Positions 42,441-53,135 of a DNA stretch of 64,000 bases are shown piece by piece. Position 1 is the first letter of the stretch, and each line of letters starts with the position of its first letter. The DNA is from Rhynchopus euleeides. Taxonomy: Eukaryota; Euglenozoa; Diplonemea; Diplonemida; Diplonemidae. The stretch covers positions 930,001 to 994,000 of the forward strand of contig OY723296.1 of the NCBI GenBank assembly GCA_963210315.1, in the 5' to 3' direction. The translations under genes were made by a program, and so were the position numbers. Below the pieces are notes generated by a model, which saw only the letters and a list, made by a program, of their open reading frames with translations, was not told the DNA's origin and did no database searches.

Positions 42441-45400
42441 CTGTGGCGGCCCCGGTGCAGACGCAGACGCAGGCCCTGGCGACTGCTGTTGTTGCTGCTG
42501 CTGTCGGGGGGTTTTATCTCCGCTTTTCCCAGTCCCCCCTGCGACGTCAGCCCACAGCCTGGCTCCGGTACCCACCTTCATGAATTGCTTCGCCCGGACG
42601 TAGATGGTCTTCGGGGCGGGGGGGGGCACATTCTGGGATCCTTTCTTCGCACCACCACCGCGACCTCCTCCCCCGTGGGCGGGATACGGGTCGGACCTCG
42701 GAGGGTGCCCAGTCACCTCACGCACCCAAGCCTGCCGCCCCAGCAGCTGCATCATCCACCCACCCGGTGGCAGCGTCTGCGCGGTCACACTCCATGTCGA
42801 CGATTCATCCCACACGCGGATCTGACGCACCGCCACTGCTCCTGTCCATCCCAAGCCGTGGAGCCCCGTTTCTATAGCCCCCTTCTGGAAGCGGGGGAGC
42901 ACGCCCTGCAGCTCAAAGAGGCGTGTTGGGCACCGCTCCTTCAGCGCCGCCAGCGTCGCCGGCATGTCATTGGTGTGCACCCTGAGGCTGGTGCCTCCCG
43001 AGTGCCGCTTCCCCCATCCAAGGGTCGTGATACCCGCCCCTTCCACTGCAGCTTGCATCTCCTCCACCGACATCCCCCACGCATCTTCCCACAGGCAGGA
43101 CACGGGGTAGTCCTCCTGTCGTTCTGCGAGCACCCTGATGTGTATGCCTCCTTTCCCGCTGGCCTGGAGGGCGGGCGCCACCGCTTCGTGGGGCATGTGG
43201 ATCAGGCCTTCCACCCCTCGGTTAACCTCGCGGATGCTGATGAGGCTGTCCCCGTTCAGGTGCTCGTTCTGCACCCTCTCGACTGCCTGCTCCGGCGTCT
43301 CCGTGTCGCGCGTCTCTGCGAAGACAATCATCGGGATGGGCTTTGCGTCCACCGCCACCGGTACTGTGGGGGGACCGGTTGACGAGGCCCACTTCTTCGT
43401 CTTCACGACACCTTCCCTTGTCTCCACATACACTTCCGTCTTCACCGAGGTCGCGCCCGCCACCGGGGCGCTCGTCAGTAGCGTCAGTCCTGGGTGCCTT
43501 CTCAGCAGCAGCAGCGCGTCCACCGTGCTGCCCGTCCACAGAGCAACCGTCTGCGGGTTCACCCGCCCGCATCCCGCCCGCAAGATACCCTCCTGCGCCG
43601 TCTGCGTGCCCTGCGCGAACCCCTGCATCACGAGAGTGTCTGTTGAGCGGTCCTGGGGGGGCGTCTTCACCTTAACCTTGGTGGGGACCTCCTTCCACCC
43701 CTGCTTCTTCCCCTTCCCGGTCTGTGGCGCCTTCTTCTTCGGTATCTGCGGGATGCGCGCCCTCAAGTTGGGGGCGCTCGACTGCCCCGGTGGCTTCTCC
43801 GTCTCGCACCCTTCCGTGGTAACTACGGCTACGTAGTGCATGCCATCTACGTAGCCGAGTTCCAGGAACTCCCCCCCCGCCGCCGTCGCCGCCTCCCCGT
43901 CATGCTCCATCACGCACGGAGCTATCTCCGTGTGACGGAGCTGCCCTTCAGGCCCCACGTCGTAAACGCGGATGGCGGTGCCCATGCTGTCCGCCACCGC
44001 CTTCGCCGCGACGTGGCCTACCCACGTGCCCTGCACCTCCACCGCGTTGGCGTACTCCGCCAGCTCGCCCCCATCCACGAACTCCGCGTAGTCCGCGGGG
44101 GCTGCGCGGAGACGGTCCGCCGCTGCCTTCCGCAGGTCCCCGTGGAGATCGGTCTTACCGATCAGGGCGTGCGAGAGGGCCTTGAACAGGCAGTCCCCCC
44201 CGCCGCCACACTCCACCGTGCCCTTCATGAATGGGGACAGCAGCCCCGCCAGTGTGCGCTCAGTCGCGACAGCAGCAGACACCTCCGCCGGCGGCTTCGT
44301 CAGCACTTCCTTCGCACGCTCAAAGGTGGTCGCCATGACCCCACTCGTCGTCTCCGTCATCCCGTATTGGGCCTGCCGCCCCTTCCGTGCTTCCTCCCAC
44401 GCCTTGAGGGCTCCCTTCGCCTCCGACACCAGTTGGCGCGTCGCCGGTTCATCCCGTACTCCCGAGCGCATCGCATCCACTGCGTCGCAGACGTCCGTCC
44501 ACATGTACAGGCGCTTCTCCGCGCCGCCCCTCCCCACCAGCTCCTGCAGCCCCGCCAGCAGCGCCCGGACTGCAGCCGCCCTCTCGTTGCCGCACTCGGC
44601 CCTGCGCTCGACGTTCCATAGCACGTTGCCGTCCCCGGACACTGCCGTAGCGGCTGACCCCCATTTTCCCTGCACATCCGCGCACGTGAAGAAGAGACGG
44701 ATCTCCTCCACTGTCGCGCCGCCTACACCCCAGTCCCCCGCACTCGCCGCCTGGCACGCCCGCTGGGCAGTGGCGTCCCCCTCTCCCCGGTGCTCAAGCG
44801 AAGCAACGCCCCCGCGAGCCTCGTGGCGCACCCCCTCACCTGCTGCGTCCGCCGGCTGCTGGGCGTCAGCCCTGCCTGCGTCGGCGCCCCCCTTGTAGAA
44901 CTCGGCCCCTTGGGCCCCCCTCTCGCTGTCCCTCCCGTATCCGCTCCCACACGTCTCAAGCGGGGTTGCTGCCCCGCGAGCCCTGTGGACCCCACCCTCT
45001 GCTGCGCTGCTTCCTCTCAGACATCCCTGAGGCTCATGCGGGTCGCTTTCCCCGCGAGCCTCGTGGTGCACCCCGTTTTCCGTCGCGTCTGCCAGCCGCT
45101 GGGCATCAGCCCTGCCTGCATCTTCGTCTCCCCCGATGTAGTTGTTATCGTGATCGCTGTCGTTGTTGTTGTTGTGGTGTTCCCCGTTGTTGTACGCGTC
45201 TCCACGAGACACGCGCCAGGCCACAGCCCGATGATCCCCATCTTCCGCGTCCGCACCCGCCGGCTGTTGGGCATCAGCCCTGCCAGCGTCGCAGCTGCCC
45301 CCGTTGTCGCCCGCCTGGGCCCCCGTTCTATGCATGCTCCCACTTGGCTCTGGCGAGGCCGTTGCCTTGCGAGCCAGGTGGTCCTCCCCCTTCCCGGAGC

Positions 45401-46547
45401 ACACGCTGCTCTCAGCATCCCCATCAGGGGATCCCAGGGCCGCCAACGTGGAGGCGGCAGCGCGTGTCTCGTCGTCTGCATGGGGAGCAGCCTCTTCAGG
45501 TTTGCTGCTCCTCCCAGGCCCCTGAACTGCAGCAAGAACGATCTCACGATCACCCTTCAGGCTGTCGTCTGCGTCCTCGAGTGAGTACCCATCTTGTTGA
45601 ACTGCAGCAAGAACGATCTCACGATCACCCTTCAGGCTGTCGTCTGCGAACTCGAGTGAGGGCGCATGTTGTTGAACTGCAGCAAGAACGATCTCACGAT
45701 CACCCTTCAGGCTGTCGTCTGCGTCCTCGAGTGAGTACCCATGTTGAACTGCAGCAAGAACGATCTCACGATCACCCTTCAGGCTGTCGTCTGCGTACTG
45801 GAGTGAGTGCCCATGTTGTTGAACTGCAGCAAGAACGATCTCACGATCGCCCTTCAGGCTGTCGTCTGCGTACTTGAGTGAGTACCAATGTTGTTGAACT
45901 GCAGCAAGAACGATCTCACGATCACCCTTCAGGCTGTCGTCTGCGTACTGGAGTGAGTGCCCATGTTGTTGAACTGCAGCAAGAACGATGTCACGATCAC
46001 CCTTCAGGCTGTCGTCTGCGTTCTTGAGTGAGTCCCCATCTTGTTGAAATGCAGCAAGAACGATCTCACGATCACCCTTCAGGCTGTCGTCTGCGAACTC
46101 GAGTGAGGACCCATGTTGTTGAACTGCAGCAAGAACGATCTCACGATCACCCTTCACGGTGGTGTGCGCATGTTCGAACCAGTCCGCCTCATCCTCGTCA
46201 TCCTCGTCCGTCAACTCCCGAACGGCTTGAAGGACCTCATCGCGTGTCGTCACCCACAGCGGGACCTGCCACAGTTCCTTCACCCCCTTGTGCACCGCAT
46301 CGAGGTGACGGTCGGGACAGAGGGTGACGTGAACCACGCATCCGGCTTCGACACCTGCATGGCTCAGAGGCTCGTCGTCACACACCGCTTTGCCCCCCAC
46401 CGACAGATGCACGTCCTCTTCCTCCACACCATCAGGGTAGCGGAACGCCTCGCCTGCTTCGAGCTTCAGCCTGTCGGGCTTCTCGTCCATCCCGATGTCG
46501 ACAGCGTGCGTCACGCCTGTCGCCGCATCCGTCAGGAACACCTCCAT
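41814..46547 (-). CDS. LINE ORF1: ubiquitin-like, DUF4116 repeats, OTU protease, polyQ, coiled coil
   Basis: 1577 aa from ATG 46545-46547. Residues 1-~80 form a ubiquitin-like beta-grasp (HLSVGGKAVCDDEPLSHAGV, then CVVHVTL). Residues ~130-345 are nine 24-aa DUF4116 repeats (LKGDREIVLAAVQQHG-SL-ADDS). A Gly/Asp/Ser-rich spacer follows. Residues ~620-700 look RNase H-like in strand/helix order (AECGNERAAAVRALLAGLQE, then LYMWTDVCDAV) but without a full acidic site. Residues ~770-910 are an OTU cysteine protease: GGGGDCLFKALSHA with the catalytic Asp-Cys, and DGMHYVAVV with the His. A long basic region, a polyQ tract (~1370-1385) and a coiled coil (MARMKEEMAKLGQQMAHQRT to LKNELEKARARADLE) follow, likely for RNA binding and oligomerisation. 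The OTU domain may process the ORF1 ubiquitin-like part or remove host ubiquitin. Confidence 0.88.
42400..42435 (+). repeat. CTG/CAG microsatellite encoding polyQ in ORF1
   Basis: An almost pure (CTG)n run on the plus strand, read as CAG on the coding strand. A second short run lies at 42484-42504. Confidence 0.85.
45528..46160 (-). repeat. Nine-unit 72-bp tandem array inside ORF1
   Basis: Units of 72 bp, one 69 bp, keep the frame and encode the DUF4116 repeats. Units differ mainly at the HG-xSL-x-ADD positions. Confidence 0.9.
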
Positions 46548-46741
46548 AACCACGCCTGTGAGAAGTTAGCAGCGCCCTGCAGGGTTGTGTGGCTCTGTGT
46601 GTGTGTTGCAATCAATCAGGAGGCATGCGCCCGCTCAGCCTGGTGCATGGTCATAAAGACGATTCTCATCAGGTGCGCGTGTGTGTCTCGGGTCCACAGA
46701 CGGTGCCACGGTAAGTCAGTGGGAAGCACAAGGGTGTCAAG

Positions 46742-47218
46742 GGTGGTGGAGGGTGGGGACGTCGGCTCTTCGTAACTTACATCACACCAGGGCACTGCGG
46801 GTTAGAAAAGAGGATAGGGAAGGGCAAGTGGCCACACGGGTCAAGCCTTATTGGGGTGCTTTGTTCGTACAGGGCCACTGCCTGATGGGGAGGCGCACCG
46901 AGTCAGCTCTGGTGCTACCTGCCACCGACACACGTCAGACACTGCTGACATCAGATGGGCAGGCACACCGAGCTTCTGTGCTGCACGGCTTCACAGCCAG
47001 CCCGCGTATGCGAAGGGGATGTTGACACAGAGGGAACCGAGGAGGACGCTCGCAGACCCAACGATGGAGCCCGTTCAACAGGTGGAAGCGTCCAATGCAA
47101 CTCTCACAGTACAGAGGCCAGAAAGGACCCCCTAGTATTTAGCGCGGAACCTCTGAAGGGGTGCAAGAGGGGGGGGGGGGTGTGCACGGGGGGATTCTCG
47201 TCCTGCGGACCTACCCAC
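46742..47218. other. No gene recognised
   Basis: Flank between the LINE 5' end and the next foldback element. No recognised coding sequence. A G tract lies at 47169-47182. Confidence 0.4.
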
Positions 47219-47870
47219 CACGGCGCTGAAGTAAATTTCATTACAAGTGGTTTTACATGTAAAATTACAAGTGAAAAATGGTTACAAGTGCCACTTGTAA
47301 CTTTTACAAGTGGTACTTGTAATTTTACATGTAAATGACATGTGCCACTTGTCATCTCCGCGGTTTCCTTCATACTCTACACTGTGATGGGGGGTTTTTT
47401 TGGCAAGCGGAGTGGCAAGGAGGGGGGAGAAATGACCAGCAAACGGTGGGAGTGCAATGCAACAGCTGTCGAGATCGGATCGAGTGGACTGATTGTATTT
47501 TGTGCCGACGACGAGTCTCATTTTTTCAGACTGCAGGGTGTTCGTCCGACATGTGCCTATCCCTCAGTTCTTGTGAAGCAAACTCCTGCTTGCTCATGTT
47601 AGAGGTGCAAAGGTCCTTTTGTAAGTGAGGGTGTGTGTGTGCAGCAGGGCATGTGCTGGTCTGGGGTCGCGGGGGATAAACAAATGGAACAACACGGCTC
47701 GCCAGTGTTCAGGAAAGCTCGTAAATGACAAGTGGCACATGTCATTTACATGTAATTTTACAAGTGGCACATGTAATTTTACAAGTGCCACTTGTAAATT
47801 TACATGTAAAAATTTTTACATGTAAACCACTTGTAAAACCACTTGTAACAGTGGTTACTTCAGCGCCGTG
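47219..47870. mobile_element. Foldback element, TIR CACGGCGCTGAAGTAA
   Basis: CACGGCGCTGAAGTAA at 47219 is mirrored at 47855-47870. Subterminal arrays of ACATGT, ACAAGTG and CACTTGT words in both orientations follow (47243-47352, 47721-47855). No coding. The CACGG start and the word arrays resemble the 15375-19511 element. No clear target duplication. Confidence 0.75.
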
Positions 47871-47896
47871 TGTGTTTAAGCCCCCCCCCCCCCCCC

Positions 47897-48030
47897 CTAG
47901 GCATACAGTGCATCCGAATCGGTTATCGGGCATTATCGGATTTTCGGGCAAAATCCCAAATTATCGGATCCGAATCGGACATTATCGGGCATTATCGGAC
48001 AACCGATAATCATCCGATAATCAGTGTTCG
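47897..48030. repeat. Element end CCTAGGCATACAGTGCATCC with TTATCGG array
   Basis: CCTAGGCATACAGTGCATCC followed by ATTATCGGA words in both orientations. The same end occurs inverted at about 49087-49112 and again at 49745-49770. 47897-49112 could be one transposon with these as its TIRs. Confidence 0.65.
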
Positions 48031-48109
48031 TGTGCGTTGTGGGCACCAGAACACCCTCTTTCCCCTTTTTGTCGATATTTCTGCCTCACGAGAAACCCCC
48101 CAGACCCCG

Positions 48110-48315
48110 CGTTTGATATTTTTTTTGAGTTTTAGTGGAGTCGTGCAGCCGCAGCTCATCAGAGCTGCCAGCTGATTTGCACACTGAGGGTGCACCCGAG
48201 GGAGCTCGTCCTGCACCGACCCCCGCTCCACCACCGCGTCGCGCGCTTCCGTCGGGAGGCTCCCGACCACCCTCACCGCGGAGTCAGCGGTGCTGGCGCC
48301 CTTGTCCTTCAGGAA
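48110..48315 (-). CDS. Possible exon, unassigned
   Basis: After a CACCTGCAG acceptor at 48316 the minus strand reads FLKDKGASTADSAVRVVGSL, then EARDAVVERGSVQDELPRV and CANQLAALMSCGC. It is GC-rich at third positions, as in real exons here. No family recognised. It lies inside the putative 47897-49112 element, so it may be a captured host exon or transposase remnant. Confidence 0.3.
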
Positions 48316-48756
48316 CTGCAGGTGTCCCTGGGGCGTTGGTTTTCGATGGCCACGGTAGTGAACATCTGTTCATTGCGGACGGACAGAATCATGTAACTTG
48401 AAAGGACTTGGGCACCAGACATACGCCACAGGGGGGGTCTGGGCGGAGCAATACATCGTACTTTGGGGAAGGTCGTTGTGGTCTCTTTCTGACACTTCCT
48501 TCCTCGAGCATTCGCCGTACCCTGATCCTCGTGATCCCGTGGGCTCTTTCACCACCCACCCACCCCTTCGGTGGGTGGGGGCCGAGCCCAGATTTTTTTA
48601 AACCAACTTCGTCCCCTTGGGCGAAGTTGTTGGGCGAAGTTGGGACGAAGTAAATCTGAAGATTAATTCTTTTAGCGAAGTTGGGCCCAACTTCACCCCG
48701 AGCGAACGGCCTGCTTTCCGGAGGGGGCCACCAGGGGGGTCTGGGGAGCTTCGCCC
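48316..48756. repeat. hAT cargo remnant and flank
   Basis: 48348-48445 contains GGCCACGGTAGTGAACATCT and GACATACGCCACAGGGGG, which are cargo sequences of the hAT-type elements, but no TIR was found. The remainder has paired GTTGGGCGAAGTTGG words (48615-48700). Confidence 0.45.
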
Positions 48757-49112
48757 ACCAGACCTGTGGCATGTATCTGGAGACTACCTTGTCTTGTGCT
48801 GCGCGATAATGCGGAGTCATATCGGGTGATGGAGACCGGGCGGCCTCAGTAAGCTGGACGCAGCAAGCCTACCCAATCTGGACGCCCGCAAGGAACAGAT
48901 GTTCACTACTGTCCTTCGGTCGAAGGCTCGCTTGCCAGGGGGTTGTAACAACCCTAACCCTGATCAGGCAGAATATTGGTCACATTTTCTGGTTGAAAAA
49001 CCCACCCAAAAAAAATTATCGGATGATTATCGGATCCGATAATCGTCCGATAATCATCCGATAATCGTCCGATAATGTATCGGATCCGATTCGGATGCAC
49101 TGTATGCCTAGG

Positions 49113-49744
49113 GCAGTGATGTAGAAATACGGTCGGATACGGTGATTTTTCAAAATCGGGATACGGATACGGATACGTATCCGGATACGGGATACGCTCT
49201 GCCTACCAAAGTGGGCCCAGCCCAGGTAAGCTGGTGCTGGGGGGTGTGGGCAGCTGCCCTTGTCGTTGGGTAACGTGCCCGTTGTGGAGCGGGCACGTTG
49301 CTCTGCTATGTCCCTTCAGCGTGTGGTGTGCACCCTCCTCCTCATCCCCCTTGGAAGCACAGCCACGGATGATCCATCCCCAGATCCTCCCAGAGGGGGG
49401 ATGCAGCAGGTTCATGTCAGAGGCCAACATGCACTCAATCCGCTGCAGAACCTACACATGACCGTCTTCCGCCCATTGGTCCTTGACCGTCCCCTGACCG
49501 CCACGTCCACCACGAGCATTCTTGGTGCAGCATTGGTTCCAGATCCCGTCACCGTCTTCAGCACCGCCTGGCGACAGCCTTGGCGACGGCCTTCGTGTGG
49601 TGTGCCCGTCTGTACCCTAAGTCTGTACTCCCCCACCAAGTATATGGACCGTATCCTGACCGTATCCTATCAATTTCTGGAAAATTTGAATACGGATACG
49701 GATACGGATACGGGTACGTATCCACCGTATCCTAACATCGCTGC
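49113..49744. mobile_element. TIR element inserted at the palindrome apex
   Basis: The ends GCAGTGATGTAGAAATACGG and (right, reversed) GCAGCGATGTTAGGATACGG are inverted repeats. CCTAGG is duplicated on both sides (49107-49112, 49745-49750). Subterminal arrays of GGATACGGATACG words face each other. The interior has unrecognised frames only. Confidence 0.7.
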
Positions 49745-49877
49745 CCTAGGCATACAGTGCATCCGAATCGGATCCGATACATTATCGGACGATTATCGGA
49801 TCCGATAATCATCCGATAATTTTTTTGGGTGGGTTTTTCAACCAGAAAATGTTACCAATATTCTGCCTGATCAGGGT

Positions 49878-50591
49878 CAGTGCTGGCGCGGGGTGGTCGA
49901 TTCAACCGGAAAAAGTTTTGAGGGCCACCATTCGACCATTCGACCGGCCCCATTCGACCGGGGGCCGAATAGGTGAACCATTCGACCGGGGCAAAAAAAA
50001 TTCTGGGGGGGGCACCAAAATCCCGGGGTGGCCCATACTCGACCTCAGGAAGCTGGACACAGTCCAGAAACTGTACCCCACAAGGAACAGGTGTTCACTA
50101 CCGTGCTGTAGCTGGGGGGGCTCCGCCCCCCAGACCCCCCATGTAGACTCTCTTTGCATTCTCTGGACCACCTCGAAGGGTGCACCACGAGCCAAGCATC
50201 CAAGCATGGGAACTAGGCTGGAAACTGATTCAGTCATTGAAATAGATGGGGACAGGCAGCCACGGCGCAAGTGCAGGTGCAGCTGTGCTGCATTCTTGAG
50301 GGCTCACGCTACGTCAAAAATCACGCCCAAACGATGCTCCAGGAACACAGGCCCCGTCATTGGTTTTCGACGACGATGGAGATGATGACCCGTGCCGCGC
50401 GCACACCAGCCAACAATGCCCCGGTGCTAGGGACGGGGCCGAGGGGGGTGGTGTGGCAGGCAGGGAAGTGCACGGGACTCGATGGTGGGAGGGCTTGGCG
50501 CGCGAAGCGCGCCAAGCCAGCAAATCCGCCCCCAAAAAAAAATATTTGAAAAATCCATTCGACCGGGCACCGGTCGAGCGCGCCAGCACTG
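49878..50591. mobile_element. Non-autonomous hAT-type element 3
   Basis: TIR CAGTGCTGGCGCG at both ends; 8-bp duplication ATCAGGGT (49870-49877, 50592-50599). Subterminal GGTCGA and ATTCGACCGG words. A perfect GCTTGGCGCGC-GAA-GCGCGCCAAGC hairpin lies near the right end (50497-50521). A GC hairpin module is reversed at 50085-50145. No transposase. A truncated left end lies at 7388-7445. Confidence 0.9.
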
Positions 50592-50810
50592 ATCAGGGTT
50601 AGGGTTGTTACAACCCCCTGGCAAGCGAGCCTTCGACCGAAGGACAGTAGTGAACATCTGTTCCTTGCGGGCGTCCAGATTGGGTAGGCTTGCTGCGTCC
50701 AGCTTACTGAGGCTACTGAGGGCCGTCCGGTCTCCATCACCCGATATGACTCCGCATTATCGCGCAGGCACAAGACAAGGTAGTCTCCAGATACGTGCCA
50801 CAGGTCTGGT

Positions 50811-51564
50811 CGGAGTGGAGGAGGGTGACTGTCGTGATGGCAAGCAGATGCATCGAGCTGTGCGGCGCATCGGGCCTGGGAGAGAAAAAGGCCCAGGGGG
50901 CAGGCGGGTCAAGAGCTGTTGAAACAAACGAAAGGCGGGTCGGGTTTGTGGGGGTGGGTGGTTGGGACCGTGCGTCTGCATTGCATCGGCAGCAAAGCCG
51001 TGCAGTCAGTCGGCCAGTCGGTCACCAGGCCCACCATCTTCTAAACAGGGTGCCATGCCAGGGGAAAGGGCGCACCTGCAGCACACGGCACAGCCGCACG
51101 CAGCAGATGCGCACTGCGGCACCCTTGTTGGAGGTGGTGGCAAAAGAGCGGGGGTAATAATATTTGTTTGTTGGGCCGATGAGCCGATCGGTTGGCAGAT
51201 AGCGTGTCTGGTTCTTGTGCAGTGGTATGTCGTGGACTCTATAGCATACGCCGATCGGTTGGGTGGTGAAAGCAGAACAAAAGAGCCGAAAAAGGGGCAA
51301 ATTGCAAAGGGCAAGGATGAAGGGTCAAGTAGCGTCTTCGCGATGGGCAACTTTTCGGCAAAGTTCGGGGATTACCACCAGTACAGAGGAGGAAATGCAC
51401 CAAAACGTGCCGTATTTGGCACCACAGCGAAGAACATCAAGGGAACAAAGAAAATACCACACTTCTCAGGGTTGACACGCATGTCCTGTGCATGCAATGT
51501 GCGGTGCAGGTCAAGGCCAGGACAGCCCGCCCGCCACCCCTCGCATACGACGGTGGCTCAAAGA
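50811..51564. other. 3' flank of the sulfatase gene
   Basis: Downstream of the sulfatase stop codon. No recognised coding sequence. Probably 3' untranslated and intergenic sequence. Confidence 0.4.
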
Positions 51565-53001
51565 TCACGGCACGTACACGCCGTTCGGGATCTCGGGGGC
51601 CGTGCAACCCTCACCCGAGGCAGTCGTCGACGCGTCGTGGCAACGCATGTACTCTTGCATGCGCAGCAGCACGTCTGCGTACGCCTGCACTCCTGCCACG
51701 TCGGTCGACTCTGCAGGGTCCACCAGCAGGTTGTGCAGCACACCCACACCAGACACAGACCCTGCAACCGTGTACTTGTAGGGCCACGCCACCACGGTCC
51801 GGTCGGTGTACATCTCCATCGCCTTGGGGACCGTGGTCACAGGCACCCCACCCGCAGCCTCTGCACGCCACGACACCCCGTCCAGTGCGTAGGCTGCAGG
51901 CACCCCGGCATAGTCAGCCAGCGTCGCAGCTGTGTCGGTGTTGGCAACAGCGGACGCCACGTGCGAGCCCGCCTGCACCTCCACGGGGTACCTCACGGCC
52001 TGCATGATGCGTGTCCCCGTTTCCGTGAGAGACGACTTCCCGACTGTCCCGTGGTCCATGCAGATCACGACAATGGTGCTGTCCAGCACGTCCAGATCCT
52101 CCAGCCCGTCGAGCATGGCACCCAGCGCGTCATCGACCCACATGTGCCCCGCAAGGCTGTCCACCCGGCGCGTCCTGGAGGTCAGGAGGGCTGCCACAGC
52201 CCACACATCCGCACGTGCCCGCATCGTCGTGCGCGGTGCCTCAGCCAGCATCCCTGCAGGGGTGGCGCGCTCGTCGAAGGTGAACGCCGATGCGGTGTCC
52301 GGGCCGTGTGGCGCTGTCGGGGCGAGGTACAGGAAGAACGGCTTCTCCGCAGCAACAGCAGCCGCCACCTCTGTCAGCGACGTGTTGACGAGCCACTCTG
52401 TGTTGTGCGACCAGGTGTGGCCAGTCCCGTCCGCCCCAAACCCGCCGTTCAGGTTCGTCGCGTATGCCGACGCAACCTTCGTGAACCCTGTGGCGTTGAT
52501 GTCGCGCACCAGCGTGGAGTAGTCCTCAAGGTGCTCCGTTGAGGTCGGGAACAGGTGCCACTTCCCGGAGAAGATAGTCTCGTACCCGGCACGCGACAGT
52601 GTCGTCTGCAGGTTGTTCTGAGTGTCAACCCCGACCATCTTGGCCTGTGGCACCTCGATGTACGTCCGCCCGCCCCACGCGGGGTTCCGCCTGTTCTTCC
52701 GCAGCGCCGTGGTGCGTGCATACTCCCCGCGGCTGGCATACCGCCCCGTCAGCAGGCTGAAGCGCGAAGGCGCACACTTCGGGGACGCTGTGTACGCCCG
52801 TTCAAACACCGCCCCCTCCTCACGCACCCGGTCCATGTTCGGCACAGCCGGGAGCGTTGAGGTCCAGCCCCCTCCGGCCGGGGCCTCGTCGAACACAAAC
52901 CCGAAGTCGTCCGGCATGAACAGCATCATGTTGGGCTGTGCCCCTGCCGGTGTGAGGGCAAGCGCCGTTGTGGCAACAGCCAGTGCAGTGCGGAGCGACA
53001 T
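51565..53001 (-). CDS. Secreted type I sulfatase
   Basis: 478 aa, single exon, ATG 52999-53001. Residues 1-21 are a signal peptide (MSLRTALAVATTALALTPAG). The alkaline-phosphatase/sulfatase fold has metal-binding Asp31-Asp32 (FMPDDFG), the sulfatase signature KCAPSRFSLLTGRY with Cys76 in C-x-P-S-R (converted to formylglycine, the catalytic nucleophile), SGKWHL (146-150), PHGP (~231) and MDHG (316-318) with a following Lys. It hydrolyses sulfate esters, probably of extracellular or lysosomal polysaccharides or glycoconjugates; the substrate cannot be inferred. The metal-binding and catalytic residues I checked are present, so it looks functional. The length is near the family's lower range. 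Formylglycine formation would need a host FGE enzyme, not seen in this window. Confidence 0.93.
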   Translation of the reverse strand: MSLRTALAVATTALALTPAGAQPNMMLFMPDDFGFVFDEAPAGGGWTSTLPAVPNMDRVREEGAVFERAYTASPKCAPSRFSLLTGRYASRGEYARTTALRKNRRNPAWGGRTYIEVPQAKMVGVDTQNNLQTTLSRAGYETIFSGKWHLFPTSTEHLEDYSTLVRDINATGFTKVASAYATNLNGGFGADGTGHTWSHNTEWLVNTSLTEVAAAVAAEKPFFLYLAPTAPHGPDTASAFTFDERATPAGMLAEAPRTTMRARADVWAVAALLTSRTRRVDSLAGHMWVDDALGAMLDGLEDLDVLDSTIVVICMDHGTVGKSSLTETGTRIMQAVRYPVEVQAGSHVASAVANTDTAATLADYAGVPAAYALDGVSWRAEAAGGVPVTTVPKAMEMYTDRTVVAWPYKYTVAGSVSGVGVLHNLLVDPAESTDVAGVQAYADVLLRMQEYMRCHDASTTASGEGCTAPEIPNGVYVP

Positions 53002-53135
53002 CCCGGTGCGGCAAAGCGGCCTTCAGTTCCACCTGCAGTGGGGGTGTTGTGGTGTTCTCTGGCCCTCTGCGTGCAAGGGCCCCCGCCAACTGCCGCTTCT
53101 CACCAAACAGACCAAGCAGAACGGCACAGAAAACT

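Larger units (their letters stand above)
37669..46741 (-). mobile_element. Near-full-length LINE (non-LTR retrotransposon) with two long intact ORFs
   Basis: The 5' end is near 46741 by comparison with the 33168-33432 copy. ORF1 (41814-46547) and ORF2 (37669-41811) are uninterrupted, so this copy is young. The 3' limit is uncertain: it may extend to include 36583-37242. No poly-A tail or target duplication was found. APE-type endonuclease, reverse transcriptase and an OTU domain together recall the Dualen group, which also encodes a cysteine protease, but I see no restriction-like endonuclease or RNase H in ORF2. Confidence 0.88.
48757..50810. repeat. Ancient ~700-bp palindrome split by two later insertions
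   Basis: The left arm 48757-49112 and right arm 49745-49877 plus 50600-50810 are inverted copies, including ACCAGACCTGTGG at the outer ends, GATCAGGC in the middle and CTGTATGCCTAGG at the apex. The apex is CCTAGG. One element (49113-49744) sits exactly at the apex and a hAT-type element (49878-50591) sits in the right arm. Arms carry ATTATCGG arrays near the apex. Confidence 0.8.

Noticed and set aside
47890-49112. CRISPR-like array of ATTATCGG words
   Set aside because: Words occur in both orientations, overlap, and lack uniform spacers; they are subterminal transposon arrays in a eukaryotic context.
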